Shown piece after piece: positions 34,180 to 43,519 of a stretch of 64,000 nt of DNA. Below the pieces are notes generated by a model, which did not search any database, had not been told where the DNA came from, and saw only the letters and a list, made by a program, of their open reading frames with translations. Made by a program: the position numbers and the translations under genes. Position 1 is the stretch's first letter; every line of letters starts with the position of its first letter. Source of the stretch: Paenibacillus sp. YPG26 (lineage in GTDB: Bacteria > Bacillota > Bacilli > Paenibacillales > Paenibacillaceae); the NCBI RefSeq assembly GCF_023704175.1, contig NZ_CP084530.1, forward strand, positions 616,501 to 680,500, given 5' to 3'.

Positions 34180-35712
34180 ATGAATAAGCCAAATTCCGTC
34201 AATGAGGAGCTCATTCACAATGGAATTGAACATGTCAGTGTAAATGGGAAATCGGACATCCATGTGCAGTCTGATCGGGGGCTGGGCGGTACCCATCCAC
34301 AGCAGCGGCTGTTCCAGCAGGTATACGATCTTCTGCTTGAGAAGCTTGCGGGCAGGGAATGGGGAGAACATGAGAAGCTCCCTTCGGTGAGAACTCTAGC
34401 TGCGAAGCTGGGTGTGCACAGATTAACGGTGCTCAAAGCTTACCAGCTGCTGAGAGAGACAGGTCATGTCTACGTTAAGGAAAAGTCAGGCTACTACGTG
34501 CTGCCAGAGAAGCAGCGCGAAGATCATACAAGCACGAATGTGGGTAATTATCTCCCCGAATCCGGAGACTGCTGGCCTGTACGGCTGCACTCGTTCTCAC
34601 AGGCCTTGGTTGATCCGGCTCTGCTGCCGAATCGTTATTTCTCGGAGTATGCCAAGAAGGTGTTCGACTTGTATCCCAAGGTGCTGAGCACCTACTCCTC
34701 TGTGCAGGGAGATGAAGAGCTCCGCTCTGTACTATGCCGCCTCTTCGCTAAGACGCATCAACTGCATCTGACCGCGGATGATCTGCTGATCACAACCGGA
34801 GCCCAGCAGGCCATTGATCTGATCGCAAGGGCTTTCGTACAGAGGGGCGATGTTGTTCTCATCGAGAGACCTACTTATCATGCGGCTATCACTATCTTTG
34901 AGGGGTATGGAGCCCGCCTGGTGCCTGTAGATATATCTCCAGATGGGTATGACCTGGTCCAACTGGAGAAGCTTATGAGACAGCATCAGCCCAGGATGTT
35001 CTATATCAACCCCACTTTTCATAATCCGACCGGGTATACGGTTCCTGTACGGCAGCGCAAGCTGCTGGCCGAGCTTGCTGAGCGGTACCATTGTCTGATT
35101 GCCGAGGATGATTCCTTTCGCGACATCTATTTCAACGAGGCACCGCCGCCGCCTGTAGCATCCTATGATACGGATGGATGGGTGCTCTATATTCGCAGTT
35201 TCAGTAAATATGCGGCCCCAGGGCTGCGCGTAGCCGCTGTATGCGCCCAGCCGCCACGAATGAACCTCCTGCTGCAGTACAAATACCAGATGGATAACGG
35301 GGCTCCGCTGCTGAACCAGAAGGTATTCCTGTTATATCTGGCTTCAGAGCGGTTAACCGGACATTTGGAGAAGCTTAGAATTGCCTTGGAGCTCCGTAAG
35401 GTTGCGATGGAAGAGACGTTAAGGGAAGCAGGCTGGACGTGGGAGAGTCCTGATGGAGGATTAAGCTTATGGGTTCAGCTTCCTGAGGGTGGAGTGTCAG
35501 CCGAGATCCTACTGGAACGCTGTGCGCAGCACGGCGTCTCGTTCTCTCCAGGTATTGCCCATGATCCGCTGCGGGAGATGCGAAGCTATATCAGGCTCAG
35601 TTATTCATTCGTGAATGAGGCCGAGATCAAGACTGGTATGAGGAGACTCATAGAGTCGGCCAATCCTTCACATTCTCCCCAAGCAGCGGTAGTGATTGAG
35701 CGAAGGGTCTGA
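34180..35712 (+). CDS. MocR/GabR-like GntR-aminotransferase regulator
   Basis: A 510-residue fusion: an N-terminal extension of about 40 residues, a GntR winged helix (about 45-110, LPSVRTLAAKLGVHRLTVLKAYQLL), a linker, and a class I aminotransferase domain. The PLP lysine is Lys343 in IRSFSKYAAPGLR; the NPTFHNPTGYT motif is present. It senses PLP or an amino-acid-like effector. It probably controls itself and the divergent EamA exporter through the direct repeats between them. AAAGGGGG lies upstream of ATG 34180. Confidence 0.9.
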   Translation: MNKPNSVNEELIHNGIEHVSVNGKSDIHVQSDRGLGGTHPQQRLFQQVYDLLLEKLAGREWGEHEKLPSVRTLAAKLGVHRLTVLKAYQLLRETGHVYVKEKSGYYVLPEKQREDHTSTNVGNYLPESGDCWPVRLHSFSQALVDPALLPNRYFSEYAKKVFDLYPKVLSTYSSVQGDEELRSVLCRLFAKTHQLHLTADDLLITTGAQQAIDLIARAFVQRGDVVLIERPTYHAAITIFEGYGARLVPVDISPDGYDLVQLEKLMRQHQPRMFYINPTFHNPTGYTVPVRQRKLLAELAERYHCLIAEDDSFRDIYFNEAPPPPVASYDTDGWVLYIRSFSKYAAPGLRVAAVCAQPPRMNLLLQYKYQMDNGAPLLNQKVFLLYLASERLTGHLEKLRIALELRKVAMEETLREAGWTWESPDGGLSLWVQLPEGGVSAEILLERCAQHGVSFSPGIAHDPLREMRSYIRLSYSFVNEAEIKTGMRRLIESANPSHSPQAAVVIERRV

Positions 35713-35740
35713 GGACTGAGGACTAAGGACTGTCTCCCGC

Positions 35741-37348
35741 CTACTGGAACTGCCCGAAGTAGCGGACACATTCCTGAATTGTAAGCTCTCTGCCTAGCGG
35801 CCCCCAAGGGTCCCATTCCTTGCTATCCGGGACATATACTTGCCCGTCTGCGACTGCACGCAGCTCCCGCCAGACCGGATTCGTACTCAGCTTGCCCAGC
35901 GCGGCCGGATCACTCCAGACAACCAGAATCCGCTCAGGGTCCATTTCTGCTAACCGGGACAGCCCTTGACACAGATAAGCCTGCTCATCCGCCATCTCAT
36001 AAGGCTGGAATCCAAGCTGCCCGAACAGCAGGTCACTGAGAGCATGATTGTTCCCCGTATACAGACGTATGTCATCCTGCATGACGCGAATTACAGCCCA
36101 TCTTCCTTGGCCGGTAAATGACCTGAGCGAGTCTTTGCCGGTCTGCTGGACATGGGCCATTCTTCTAACAATCTCCTCCGCCTCGTCCTCCTTACCCAGG
36201 ATGCCGGCAACGGCCTCCAGATATCCAGTCCAGCTTGTAATTCCATTTAGATGAACGGTGTTCTCATATCCAGCCCAGGCGGCACCCCCCAGGTTATTGT
36301 TGAAGTCCATCTTGATAATCACATCAGGAGAGAGCGGGGTAAGCTCGGTATAGCGGATTCTGCGTTCCGCATTCAGCGCAACGGTATCTTTAAGGAGACC
36401 GGTTAAGTAGCTTGGATAACCAAGACCGGCATAGGTGCTCGGAAAAGAAGGCCCTGCCACCGGCTTAACGCCGAGCGCCAGCATATGATCCTGTAGAAAG
36501 AGGTGGCTGACGATAGCCACTCTTTTGCCATGTCTTTTGCGGTACAGGGTAGGGGACATGCCTTCGCTCTTCTTGAACGTTCTGCTGAAGTACAGCTCGT
36601 CCTGATAACCGACATGGCGGGCCACGTCCTTCAAAGTCCGGTCCGGCTCACGCAGAAGGGTCTTCGCCTTCCTGATCCGAAGCTGAGTCAGGTAGCTGCC
36701 GGGTGACAGACCGGTAACTCTCTTGAAGGCCCGGCAGTAGGAGCTCGGCGTTAAGCCGGCCAGCTCGGGGAGACGTCTCAGCGGGAAGCTGTTCATATAA
36801 TTCTGCTCCATCCAATTGAGGGTGCGTTCAATCGCGTTGTCGGTTTTTCCATAAGACAGCCTAGTGGAGGAGAGCAAATAAAGCAATTGGTTGAACAGCA
36901 TGCTCCGGCTGAATTCCGCACCGGATTTCATGGATGCACCGGGCTCCTCGGATTGAAGCAGTTGAACCACAAGCTCCTTAATGTCAGGCAGATGGAAGGA
37001 GTCCAGATTGAAGAACTCCTCAGCCACCGGTGACAGCCCCCATTTGGCGACAGCAGGCGGAGCAGGTTCAGCCGCATCCAGCATGACGCCCAGATAATGA
37101 ATATACACAAGCGTCAGCGATCCTTTGGCGGAAGCCTGGAGCTCGAGGGAGGTCTCGGGGGCGATGTGCAGGACCGCGCCCGGTTTAAGCTCGTATCTAT
37201 ATCCTCCAAGCTGCGCTGTCCCGGTACCTTCCATGACCAAGCCGAGGGCAGCCCGGCGCGCCCGGAAGCTTCTTATTTTGCGGCCAGCCGGGAGCTTGTG
37301 CTGTTTGATTGAGAGAAGAGCATAGACAACAGGAAATTTCATAATCAT
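35741..37348 (-). CDS. AraC regulator fused to a siderophore-binding-like domain (Btr-like)
   Basis: A 535-residue regulator. Residues about 1-150 form a cupin-like AraC sensor region; about 165-270 hold two helix-turn-helix motifs (LPELAGLTPSSYCRAFKRVT and the second ending DELYFSRTFKKSEG); from about 275 a FepB/BtuF-type binding domain begins (KRVAIVSHLFLQDHMLALGVKPV). This is the architecture of B. subtilis Btr, which activates siderophore uptake when it binds the ferric siderophore. The ATG at 37348 is chosen for AAGGATGGGG upstream. It is divergent from a FecCD/FecB importer. Confidence 0.88.
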   Translation of the reverse strand: MIMKFPVVYALLSIKQHKLPAGRKIRSFRARRAALGLVMEGTGTAQLGGYRYELKPGAVLHIAPETSLELQASAKGSLTLVYIHYLGVMLDAAEPAPPAVAKWGLSPVAEEFFNLDSFHLPDIKELVVQLLQSEEPGASMKSGAEFSRSMLFNQLLYLLSSTRLSYGKTDNAIERTLNWMEQNYMNSFPLRRLPELAGLTPSSYCRAFKRVTGLSPGSYLTQLRIRKAKTLLREPDRTLKDVARHVGYQDELYFSRTFKKSEGMSPTLYRKRHGKRVAIVSHLFLQDHMLALGVKPVAGPSFPSTYAGLGYPSYLTGLLKDTVALNAERRIRYTELTPLSPDVIIKMDFNNNLGGAAWAGYENTVHLNGITSWTGYLEAVAGILGKEDEAEEIVRRMAHVQQTGKDSLRSFTGQGRWAVIRVMQDDIRLYTGNNHALSDLLFGQLGFQPYEMADEQAYLCQGLSRLAEMDPERILVVWSDPAALGKLSTNPVWRELRAVADGQVYVPDSKEWDPWGPLGRELTIQECVRYFGQFQ

Positions 37349-37402
37349 TGAACCCCATCCTTCAGACAATATAATCCATGAAAAGAAGACAAATTCGTCC
37401 AT

Positions 37403-37450
37403 AGTCAAAAGACTGCATTTTCATTATATTGAAATTGAGAATCATTATCA
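37403..37450. promoter_or_regulatory. Fur box and short palindrome in the divergent siderophore promoter region
   Basis: TGAGAATCATTATCA (37436-37450) is identical to the Fur box at 18323. A second palindrome, AGTC-AAAA-GACT (37403-37414), lies between it and the regulator gene and may be an activator site for the Btr-like protein. Iron repression with siderophore-dependent activation is the implied logic. Confidence 0.7.
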
Positions 37451-37497
37451 AATAGAAAGGGTAGGCCATTTTCATCCGGCTTGACTGTAACTGTCTT

Positions 37498-38505
37498 ATG
37501 GAATGTATGATCCGAAGTGCCAGAGGGAAGCTCATGATACTCGCTGTGCTTATCTTACTCCTGTCCCTGGGCATGATAGCCAGCCTCATGCTGGGTTATC
37601 ATCGGTTCGGAATGAAGGCGTTAGTGGGTGCCGTATTTCAATTCAATGGTTCGGAAGACCATTTGCTGATACGAACTGTAAGAATTCCGGCCGTCTTGAT
37701 CTCTGCCGCTGTAGGTGCGGGCTTGGCTGTTGCGGGCGCAGTGATGCAGGTGTTGACCAGGAATCCGCTGGCGTCCCCATCACTGCTTGGCATTAACGCA
37801 GGGGCTGTTCTATTGATTGTGATCTTTCTATCCTTCGCCAGTGGAGATCCCGGCATGGGGGAATTGGTGTGGATCGCATTCACAGGCGCGGCGATGACAA
37901 CGGTATTCGTCTATGTACTGGGAAGAGCTGGTCCTGGCGGGTTTCAACCAATTAAGCTGACCCTGGCGGGCGCAGCCTTCGCTGCCCTGGCTTCCGCAGC
38001 CACATCTGCAGTGATGCTGCTGAACAACGAATCGCTTGGCGAGACGCTGTTCTGGCTGATCGGTTCAGTGACAGGGAGGAAGCTGGAGCATTTAACAGCT
38101 GTAGCTCCCTATATGCTTGCGGGTCTGCTTATCGCGCTGGCTATGAGCCGATCTCTGAATGTCATGGCTCTGGATGAGGATGTTGCCGCAGGGCTGGGCC
38201 AATGGGGAGGACCGGCGAAGGCTGCGGCCGTCCTTAGCGTTGTGCTGCTTGCAGGCGGAGCTGTCGCTGTGGCAGGGCCGATCGGCTTCGTTGGGTTGAT
38301 TGTGCCGCATATATGCCGGTATTTGATCGGTAGTAATCATTACTGGCTGCTTCCTTATTGCGCTGTAGCCGGGGCACTGCTGCTTGTCTCTGCAGATCTG
38401 GCATCGAGGTATGTGCTCATGCCCAAAGAAGTCCCCGTTGGATTACTGACAGCTATGCTTGGGGTTCCCTTCTTCATCTATCTCGCAAGGAGGGGAGCAG
38501 CATGA
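37498..38505 (+). CDS. Fe-siderophore ABC permease (FecCD family), first subunit
   Basis: A 335-residue permease with about ten helices. It has the FecCD motifs RIPAVLISAAVGAGLAVAGA, TRNPLASPSLLGINAGA and GPIGFVGLIVPHICR. It pairs with the next gene, which it overlaps by 4 bases (ATGA). The ribosome-binding site is weak; the ATG at 37507 is an alternative start. No ATPase gene is present in the cluster, so a FecE-like ATPase must come from elsewhere. Confidence 0.9.
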   Translation: MECMIRSARGKLMILAVLILLLSLGMIASLMLGYHRFGMKALVGAVFQFNGSEDHLLIRTVRIPAVLISAAVGAGLAVAGAVMQVLTRNPLASPSLLGINAGAVLLIVIFLSFASGDPGMGELVWIAFTGAAMTTVFVYVLGRAGPGGFQPIKLTLAGAAFAALASAATSAVMLLNNESLGETLFWLIGSVTGRKLEHLTAVAPYMLAGLLIALAMSRSLNVMALDEDVAAGLGQWGGPAKAAAVLSVVLLAGGAVAVAGPIGFVGLIVPHICRYLIGSNHYWLLPYCAVAGALLLVSADLASRYVLMPKEVPVGLLTAMLGVPFFIYLARRGAA

Positions 38506-39503
38506 GACGGGCTGTAATATTCGGGCTAGTTCCTCTGCTGTTACTGGTGCTGCTGGCCTCCATGATCTGGAGTGTGTCGACAGGGGCGCTGCCGATTTCT
38601 TTTCTTAAAGCCGGGGCCGCCTTGTTCGGAGGCGGGGATGAGCAGACAAGGCTGCTGATCTTCAAGCTCAGGCTGCCAAGAGTGCTCGTAGCGGCTATGG
38701 TTGGAGCGGGTCTTGCCGTTGCGGGGACGATCCTGCAGACGATCTTCCGCAATCCGCTGTCAGCACCTGATATTGTGGGCATTAATGGAGGGGCATCTGT
38801 CGCAGCCGTTGCCTTCTTGACGCTTATGAAGGCCGACGTCAGTATTCACTGGCTTCCTGTTGCGGCCTTCGGCGGTGCGCTCATCGCAGCTGCACTTATA
38901 TACATATTGGCTTATACCAGAAATTCATCCCCGCTTCGCCTCATTCTTGTTGGAGTTGGCATCTCCTCGGCTGCATCAGCGCTTACTACTTTTCTTCTCA
39001 TTAGCGGGGATTCTTACCGTGCAGATCAAATATTGAATTGGCTCACGGGAACTGTGTATGGCAAGTCCATGGAGCACGCGGCTGCCCTGCTGCCTTGGGT
39101 CGTGATCTTTATTCCGCTTGCCTGGGGAATGTCAAGGCATCTGAATGTCATGCTGCTTGGGGATACCGTGGCTATGGGGGTCGGGAGTGCCGTAGAGCGT
39201 ACCCGCCTCGTGCTGCTTCTAATCGCGGTATGTCTGGCTGCATCTTCTGTTAGTGTAGCGGGAGGGATTGCGTTCATCGGCCTGATGGCCCCGCATATCG
39301 GACGAAGACTGGCTGGTAATCAGCATGCGGGGCTGATACCTGTGACTGCGCTGATTGGCGCTATACTGCTTGTCCTGGCTGATCTAGCCGGAAGAACAGT
39401 ATTCGCCCCGAAGGATCTGCCTGCAGGCATATTTACGGCAGGTCTGGGTGTACCCTTCTTTTTCTACCTATTCTTCAAGAACAACGGCACGTCCGTCAAA
39501 TAA
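38502..39503 (+). CDS. Fe-siderophore ABC permease (FecCD family), second subunit
   Basis: A 333-residue permease with the same motif set: RLPRVLVAAMVGAGLAVAGT, FRNPLSAPDIVGINGGA, GIAFIGLMAPHIGRR. The start is fixed by AGGAGGGG upstream and the ATGA overlap with the first permease. The two subunits would form the heterodimeric importer channel. Confidence 0.92.
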   Translation: MRRAVIFGLVPLLLLVLLASMIWSVSTGALPISFLKAGAALFGGGDEQTRLLIFKLRLPRVLVAAMVGAGLAVAGTILQTIFRNPLSAPDIVGINGGASVAAVAFLTLMKADVSIHWLPVAAFGGALIAAALIYILAYTRNSSPLRLILVGVGISSAASALTTFLLISGDSYRADQILNWLTGTVYGKSMEHAAALLPWVVIFIPLAWGMSRHLNVMLLGDTVAMGVGSAVERTRLVLLLIAVCLAASSVSVAGGIAFIGLMAPHIGRRLAGNQHAGLIPVTALIGAILLVLADLAGRTVFAPKDLPAGIFTAGLGVPFFFYLFFKNNGTSVK

Positions 39504-39521
39504 AAAGGAGAGATTCATCCC

Positions 39522-40529
39522 ATGAAATTATTACATCCTAATCACAAGTTCATATCATTAACGATCATGCTATTGCTGGCATTCTCAGTTGTCTTGTCCG
39601 GCTGCGGTCAAGATAGCGGCAAGAGTGCGGAGCAGAAGCCGGCGGATACGTCCGCAGCGGCCGCAGCGAATCCGGTAGACGAAGAAATCCGCAAGGTGAA
39701 GCACAGCATGGGTGAAGCCTCCATTAAGGGTACGCCAAAACGTGTAGTAGTGCTTACACAGGAAGGCACAGAAGCCCTGTTGGAGCTTGGGGTTAAGCCC
39801 GTGGGCGCGGTGAATTCCGGTCTTGGAGATGACTGGTTCCCTCATATCCGAGCTGAGATGGAGGGGGTTACAGAGCTTGGAGACGAGTCGAAGCCGAACG
39901 TGGAGCTGATTCTCGGTCTGAAGCCGGATCTGATCATCGGCAACAAGATCCGGGATGAAGAGATCTATTCCCAGCTGGAAGCTATAGCCCCAACCGTATT
40001 GTCAGAGGAGCTCTCAGGGAGCTGGAAGACGAACTTCAAGTTATATGCGGAAGCGCTCAATCTTAAGTCAGAAGGGGATGCCGTTCTAGCGAAATACGAG
40101 ACGCACATTCAGGAAGCGAAGTCGAAGATCGGTGATAAGTTGTCTTACAAAGTATCGCTCGTCCGTTTCCTTCCTCAAGCGGTGCGCCTGTACAAGAAGG
40201 ATACTTTTGCCGGTGTGATCTTAAGCGACCTGGGCTTCGCCCGTCCTGCCGTTCAAGACAAGGATGAGTTCATGGAAGTGATCGGCAAGGAGCGTATGGC
40301 CGACATGGATGGAGATGTAATGTTCTATTTCAATGCCGACTATGACGAGAAGAAAGGCGGCACGAAGATGCAGCAGGAGTGGTTCAAGGACCCGCTCTTC
40401 ACCAATCTGAATGTAGCTAAGAAGAATAAGGCATTCCAAGTTGATGAAGTGATCTGGAATTTGTCTGGCGGGATTAAATCCGCCAATCTGCTAATCGATG
40501 ATATTGTATCTAAATTTCAGTCTCTATAA
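39522..40529 (+). CDS. Fe-siderophore binding lipoprotein (FecB/YfmC-like)
   Basis: A 335-residue class III binding lipoprotein. The lipobox is LSGC near residue 27. The mature protein has KRVVVLTQEGTEALLELGVKP, the long rigid helix, and a C-terminal DDIVSKF end. It captures a ferric siderophore for the two permeases upstream, 18 bases away. The siderophore type (citrate, hydroxamate or catecholate) cannot be told from sequence. Confidence 0.9.
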   Translation: MKLLHPNHKFISLTIMLLLAFSVVLSGCGQDSGKSAEQKPADTSAAAAANPVDEEIRKVKHSMGEASIKGTPKRVVVLTQEGTEALLELGVKPVGAVNSGLGDDWFPHIRAEMEGVTELGDESKPNVELILGLKPDLIIGNKIRDEEIYSQLEAIAPTVLSEELSGSWKTNFKLYAEALNLKSEGDAVLAKYETHIQEAKSKIGDKLSYKVSLVRFLPQAVRLYKKDTFAGVILSDLGFARPAVQDKDEFMEVIGKERMADMDGDVMFYFNADYDEKKGGTKMQQEWFKDPLFTNLNVAKKNKAFQVDEVIWNLSGGIKSANLLIDDIVSKFQSL

Positions 40530-40544
40530 CCCATAATGTTCAGA

Positions 40545-40592
40545 GCTGTCCACTCAAGTGTTCAATTGAATACTTGATGGGCGGCTTTTTTT
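40545..40592 (+). terminator. rho-independent terminator of the siderophore operon
   Basis: GCTGTCC and CTCAAGT pair with ACTTGA and GGGCGGC (two G-U) across a loop containing TTCAATTGAA, followed by seven T. Confidence 0.85.
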
Positions 40593-40725
40593 ATGATCCG
40601 GCTGGTAACTCCCGGTGTCCTATATGATTTAGGCTGCTGGTTCAATCAACACTGCAAGGGTTCGCATACGATAATTTGTGTGAAATCCTGTTCGTTCATG
40701 AGATGGATAGAGAGGGACGATGACG

Positions 40726-41502
40726 ATGATTGGGCAGAAGAAAAAGTCTTCAAGAAGCACACTGACAAGCAAGTGGATAAAGACCAATGTACTGCTTAAA
40801 AATCCGGCGATCCGCAAATACATCCCGGATACCCGAAGATTTAACGCCCAGAATCTGAAGAGCATGCTGAACGCCTATGGGATGGTCTACATTAAGCCGG
40901 AGCGTGGGACGCACGGACTGGGCGTAATCCGGGCGGAGGTGGGGATAGAAGCTGGGAAGCCGTATAAATACCAGTTCGATACGACAACAAGGACGTTCAG
41001 TACATTGGCGGCCTATTACGCCAGCTTGAAGAAGGCGGTAGGAACCCGCAGCTATTTGATCCAGAAGGGGATACACTTGCTCAAATACAACAATCGCCGG
41101 TTCGATATCCGTATCATGGTTCAGCTAAGCCCCCAAGGGAAGTGGGAGACAACGGGACTGATCGGGAGAGCGGCGCAAGAGGGCAAGATCGTCACCAACT
41201 ATCACAGCGGAGGACGCCCCATGTCTGTGAACGTATTGCTAACCCCTCATGTCACAGGCACCAGGCAGACAGCCCTCATTCAAGAGCTGAGCCGGTTCGG
41301 AGAGCGAATTGCCAGAGCTTATCAGTCCACTTATCCGAATTTCAGACAGATCGGGGTGGATGTCGGCCTCGACCGGTCACTAACCCCCTGGATTATTGAG
41401 GTCAATACGAGTCCTGACCCGTATATATTTAATCAGCTGTCAGATAAAACGATGTACCGCAAAATCATGCGCTATAGACGGGCACAGGGCATCAAGAAGT
41501 AA
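40726..41502 (+). CDS. YheC/YheD family ATP-grasp protein (spore-associated)
   Basis: A 258-residue ATP-grasp protein of the YheC/D group, which in Bacillus includes spore coat-associated proteins. Seen are YIKPERGTHGLGV (nucleotide-binding), SYLIQKGIHL, NRRFDIRIMVQ and the metal-binding IIEVNTSPDP. The likely chemistry is ATP-dependent ligation of an acid and an amine; the substrate is unknown. ATG 40726 is favoured over ATG 40720, as AGAGGG lies nine bases upstream. Loose terminators flank it, so it is monocistronic. Confidence 0.85.
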   Translation: MIGQKKKSSRSTLTSKWIKTNVLLKNPAIRKYIPDTRRFNAQNLKSMLNAYGMVYIKPERGTHGLGVIRAEVGIEAGKPYKYQFDTTTRTFSTLAAYYASLKKAVGTRSYLIQKGIHLLKYNNRRFDIRIMVQLSPQGKWETTGLIGRAAQEGKIVTNYHSGGRPMSVNVLLTPHVTGTRQTALIQELSRFGERIARAYQSTYPNFRQIGVDVGLDRSLTPWIIEVNTSPDPYIFNQLSDKTMYRKIMRYRRAQGIKK

Positions 41503-41542
41503 TTCACTGGATGAATACTAGGCTGTCCCTGGCGGGTAGTCT

Positions 41543-41604
41543 CAGACTGCAGGGATTCTCCCGGCAGTCTGAAAGTGCTTGGCAGCACTCTTGTTTTATT
41601 TTTC
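41543..41604 (+). terminator. double-hairpin terminator
   Basis: CAGACTGC/GCAGTCTG stem is followed directly by a GTGCT/AGCAC stem and a T-rich run. Confidence 0.7.
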
Positions 41605-41653
41605 AGAGAGTAGAGGATTCTAGCTAAATTGACCGGCTGAAGAGACGAGAATC

Positions 41654-41923
41654 CTATTTTAATAGCTTAATGATCTTGGCTACCAGGATAAGAAAGAAAT
41701 AAATCAAAAATACATTGATTAGATAATAATCAATACGAATTGAACTCTGCTGTAGATTACTCCACAACAGAATTTCATATCCGTGATGTAGAACTTCTGT
41801 ATGGCCACCCTTATAGTAAATAAAGGAAAAAGGAAATCCAATTCTACTCAGATTTTGTCCTAGAAACAAGGACAGTGCCGCTAAAATTGTGCTGAGACCT
41901 AAAACTTTTATGTTTATTTTCAT
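41654..41923 (-). CDS. small two-helix membrane protein, unknown
   Basis: An 89-residue AT-rich gene coding for a protein with an N-terminal helix (about 8-24), a polar middle of about 40 residues with a His/Gly-rich FIYYKGGHTEVLHHG segment, and a C-terminal helix ending in KIIKLLK. GAGGTG sits seven bases before the ATG. I do not recognise the family. Base composition unlike its neighbours hints at recent acquisition. Confidence 0.55.
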   Translation of the reverse strand: MKINIKVLGLSTILAALSLFLGQNLSRIGFPFSFIYYKGGHTEVLHHGYEILLWSNLQQSSIRIDYYLINVFLIYFFLILVAKIIKLLK

Positions 41924-42026
41924 CTGAATCACCTCACCGTTATTCTAATAAATACATATTCATAGCTTAAGGGAGATTGTTAATTTACCTTCATAAAACT
42001 TTAAAATAATGAAACTTCGAATCCCG

Positions 42027-42074
42027 CCAACAAGTAAGAGCCAGAGATTGTCTTTTCCGGCTCTTATTTGTTGG
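42027..42074 (-). terminator. hairpin downstream of the AIM24 gene
   Basis: A 16-bp stem with one G-U (CCAACAAGTAAGAGCC / GGCTCTTATTTGTTGG) closing a 16-base loop. The U tract is poor in both directions. Confidence 0.6.
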
Positions 42075-42138
42075 ATTTAAACAGTAAAGTTGTAGTCTAA
42101 AGCTTATTTGAGATATAAGCCATTTATTATAGATTCGT

Positions 42139-42843
42139 CTATTTGATAAATACGCCCCCGAAGGGAATGGCCTCCCGAAGGAATCGCTTGACGATGCCGT
42201 CATTGCTCAGATCCTGTTCCAGCCGCTGGCTTTGGCGTCCTGCCTGAAGAATGACTTTCCCTGATCCGGTCATCTTCCACTGGTAGCTCATGTGCTGGCT
42301 GGCCAGGTGATTCCCGTATACCGACAGCTCCATCTTTGCATTCTCCGGGTAAGCAACCACGCTGCCAGCATCGACGTACAGCGGCTCATTCGGGTCCAGA
42401 GCCACCTCGCATACCTGACCTTCAGTCAGTATACCGATCTGCCCGCTGCCGGAGAACTTCATCTTCACGGCATCCCGGGTGATCAGCATATTCTTCATAT
42501 TCAAGATCCGGGTCTGCATGGTTACCCCCTCTGTATAGAAAAAGAGATGGCGGAAGTCGTACAGAAGATCGCTCTCCGGGGTAAGCTCAATCGGCTTCAT
42601 ACTATAGGACGCCGGAAGGGCGGCTACAAATTCACAGCCGCCTTTCAGATCGGCCTGGATCAGCTTCTTTTTGCGGTACATCCCTTTTACATTCATAAGC
42701 CGGTCGCTCCGGTTGGCGGATGGCCCTTTGAAGGCAATAATCTGCTGGGGATGAAGGACGTGAATCTTCTCATTCTCTTCAAGCAGGAACCTGACCGCTT
42801 GTCCACCAATGTGGCTTGATTCCGTCTCGTGGATAAGCTGCAT
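42139..42843 (-). CDS. AIM24 family protein
   Basis: A 234-residue all-beta protein of the AIM24/DUF124 family. Typical segments are FFYTEGVTMQTRIL, a GQIGILTEGQVCEVAL turn, VDAGSVVAYPENAKM, and the C-terminal IPFGGVFIK. The bacterial family has no settled function. AAGGAAGGAG precedes the ATG. It lies 60 bases after a coiled-coil membrane protein gene on the same strand, and the two may form an operon. Confidence 0.85.
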   Translation of the reverse strand: MQLIHETESSHIGGQAVRFLLEENEKIHVLHPQQIIAFKGPSANRSDRLMNVKGMYRKKKLIQADLKGGCEFVAALPASYSMKPIELTPESDLLYDFRHLFFYTEGVTMQTRILNMKNMLITRDAVKMKFSGSGQIGILTEGQVCEVALDPNEPLYVDAGSVVAYPENAKMELSVYGNHLASQHMSYQWKMTGSGKVILQAGRQSQRLEQDLSNDGIVKRFLREAIPFGGVFIK

Positions 42844-42903
42844 GACGGTTCTCCTTCCTTAGTTGTGTAGTGAATTGCTGCGCTTGTGGTACAAGCTCAG
42901 TGC

Positions 42904-43314
42904 TTAGCGCCGCAGGACAACGCGTAGCACCCGCAGCAGAATAAAGTATCCGGCTAGCAGCGCGGCCCCGGTAATCAATAAGACACGAATCCGCTTGGAG
43001 CTGGCCTGGCGGGCAGCCTCCTGGTCCATAAGGGTCTGTACGGTCTCGGTCAGCTTCTTATTCTGCTGAATAAGAGCTTCGTTCTGCTGCCGATAGGCCT
43101 CCATCGTTCCTTGAGCCTCTTCAAGCTTGTTTACCGTGCTTTTATAGTCCTCTTTCAATTGATTGACTTCGTTAGGGAGCTCGGTAATCTCCTGGACCCC
43201 ATTGAACAGGTCATCGAAATATCCCGCGTTAGCGGAAGGTGTGATATAAAGTGAGCCAGCACATATCATCGGCAGGAGCACCAGGATTATTTTTCGGAAT
43301 AGGCAGTGCTTCAT
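42904..43314 (-). CDS. membrane-anchored coiled-coil protein, unknown
   Basis: A 136-residue protein with a signal peptide or N-terminal anchor (about 1-30), a coiled coil (about 45-95, rich in Glu/Gln/Lys heptads), and a C-terminal membrane helix (about 109-127) ending in Arg-Arg. It would be a helical rod on the outer face of the membrane. I do not recognise a family. It is upstream of AIM24 in the same direction. Confidence 0.6.
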   Translation of the reverse strand: MKHCLFRKIILVLLPMICAGSLYITPSANAGYFDDLFNGVQEITELPNEVNQLKEDYKSTVNKLEEAQGTMEAYRQQNEALIQQNKKLTETVQTLMDQEAARQASSKRIRVLLITGAALLAGYFILLRVLRVVLRR

Positions 43315-43519
43315 CCAGGTTCACCACCTTATTATTAGTAGATTTCAACAAGTATTACGTACGGGGACTCCGCAAAGTTTCCGAGGCAGGTGCTGCTCCA
43401 TAGGGATATATATTATTACCCGGGCAGGACGAGTCTGCATTTCAGATGGGATTTAAGAACTGAAGCTTCGACCATGATTGTAAAGGTTTGGAAAATATAA
43501 GTTTAGAAAAAGCTTGGAG

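Noticed and set aside
40593..40799. A 68-codon frame before the YheC/D gene
   Set aside because: It overlaps the preceding terminator and the start of the YheC/D gene in another frame, with no recognisable features.
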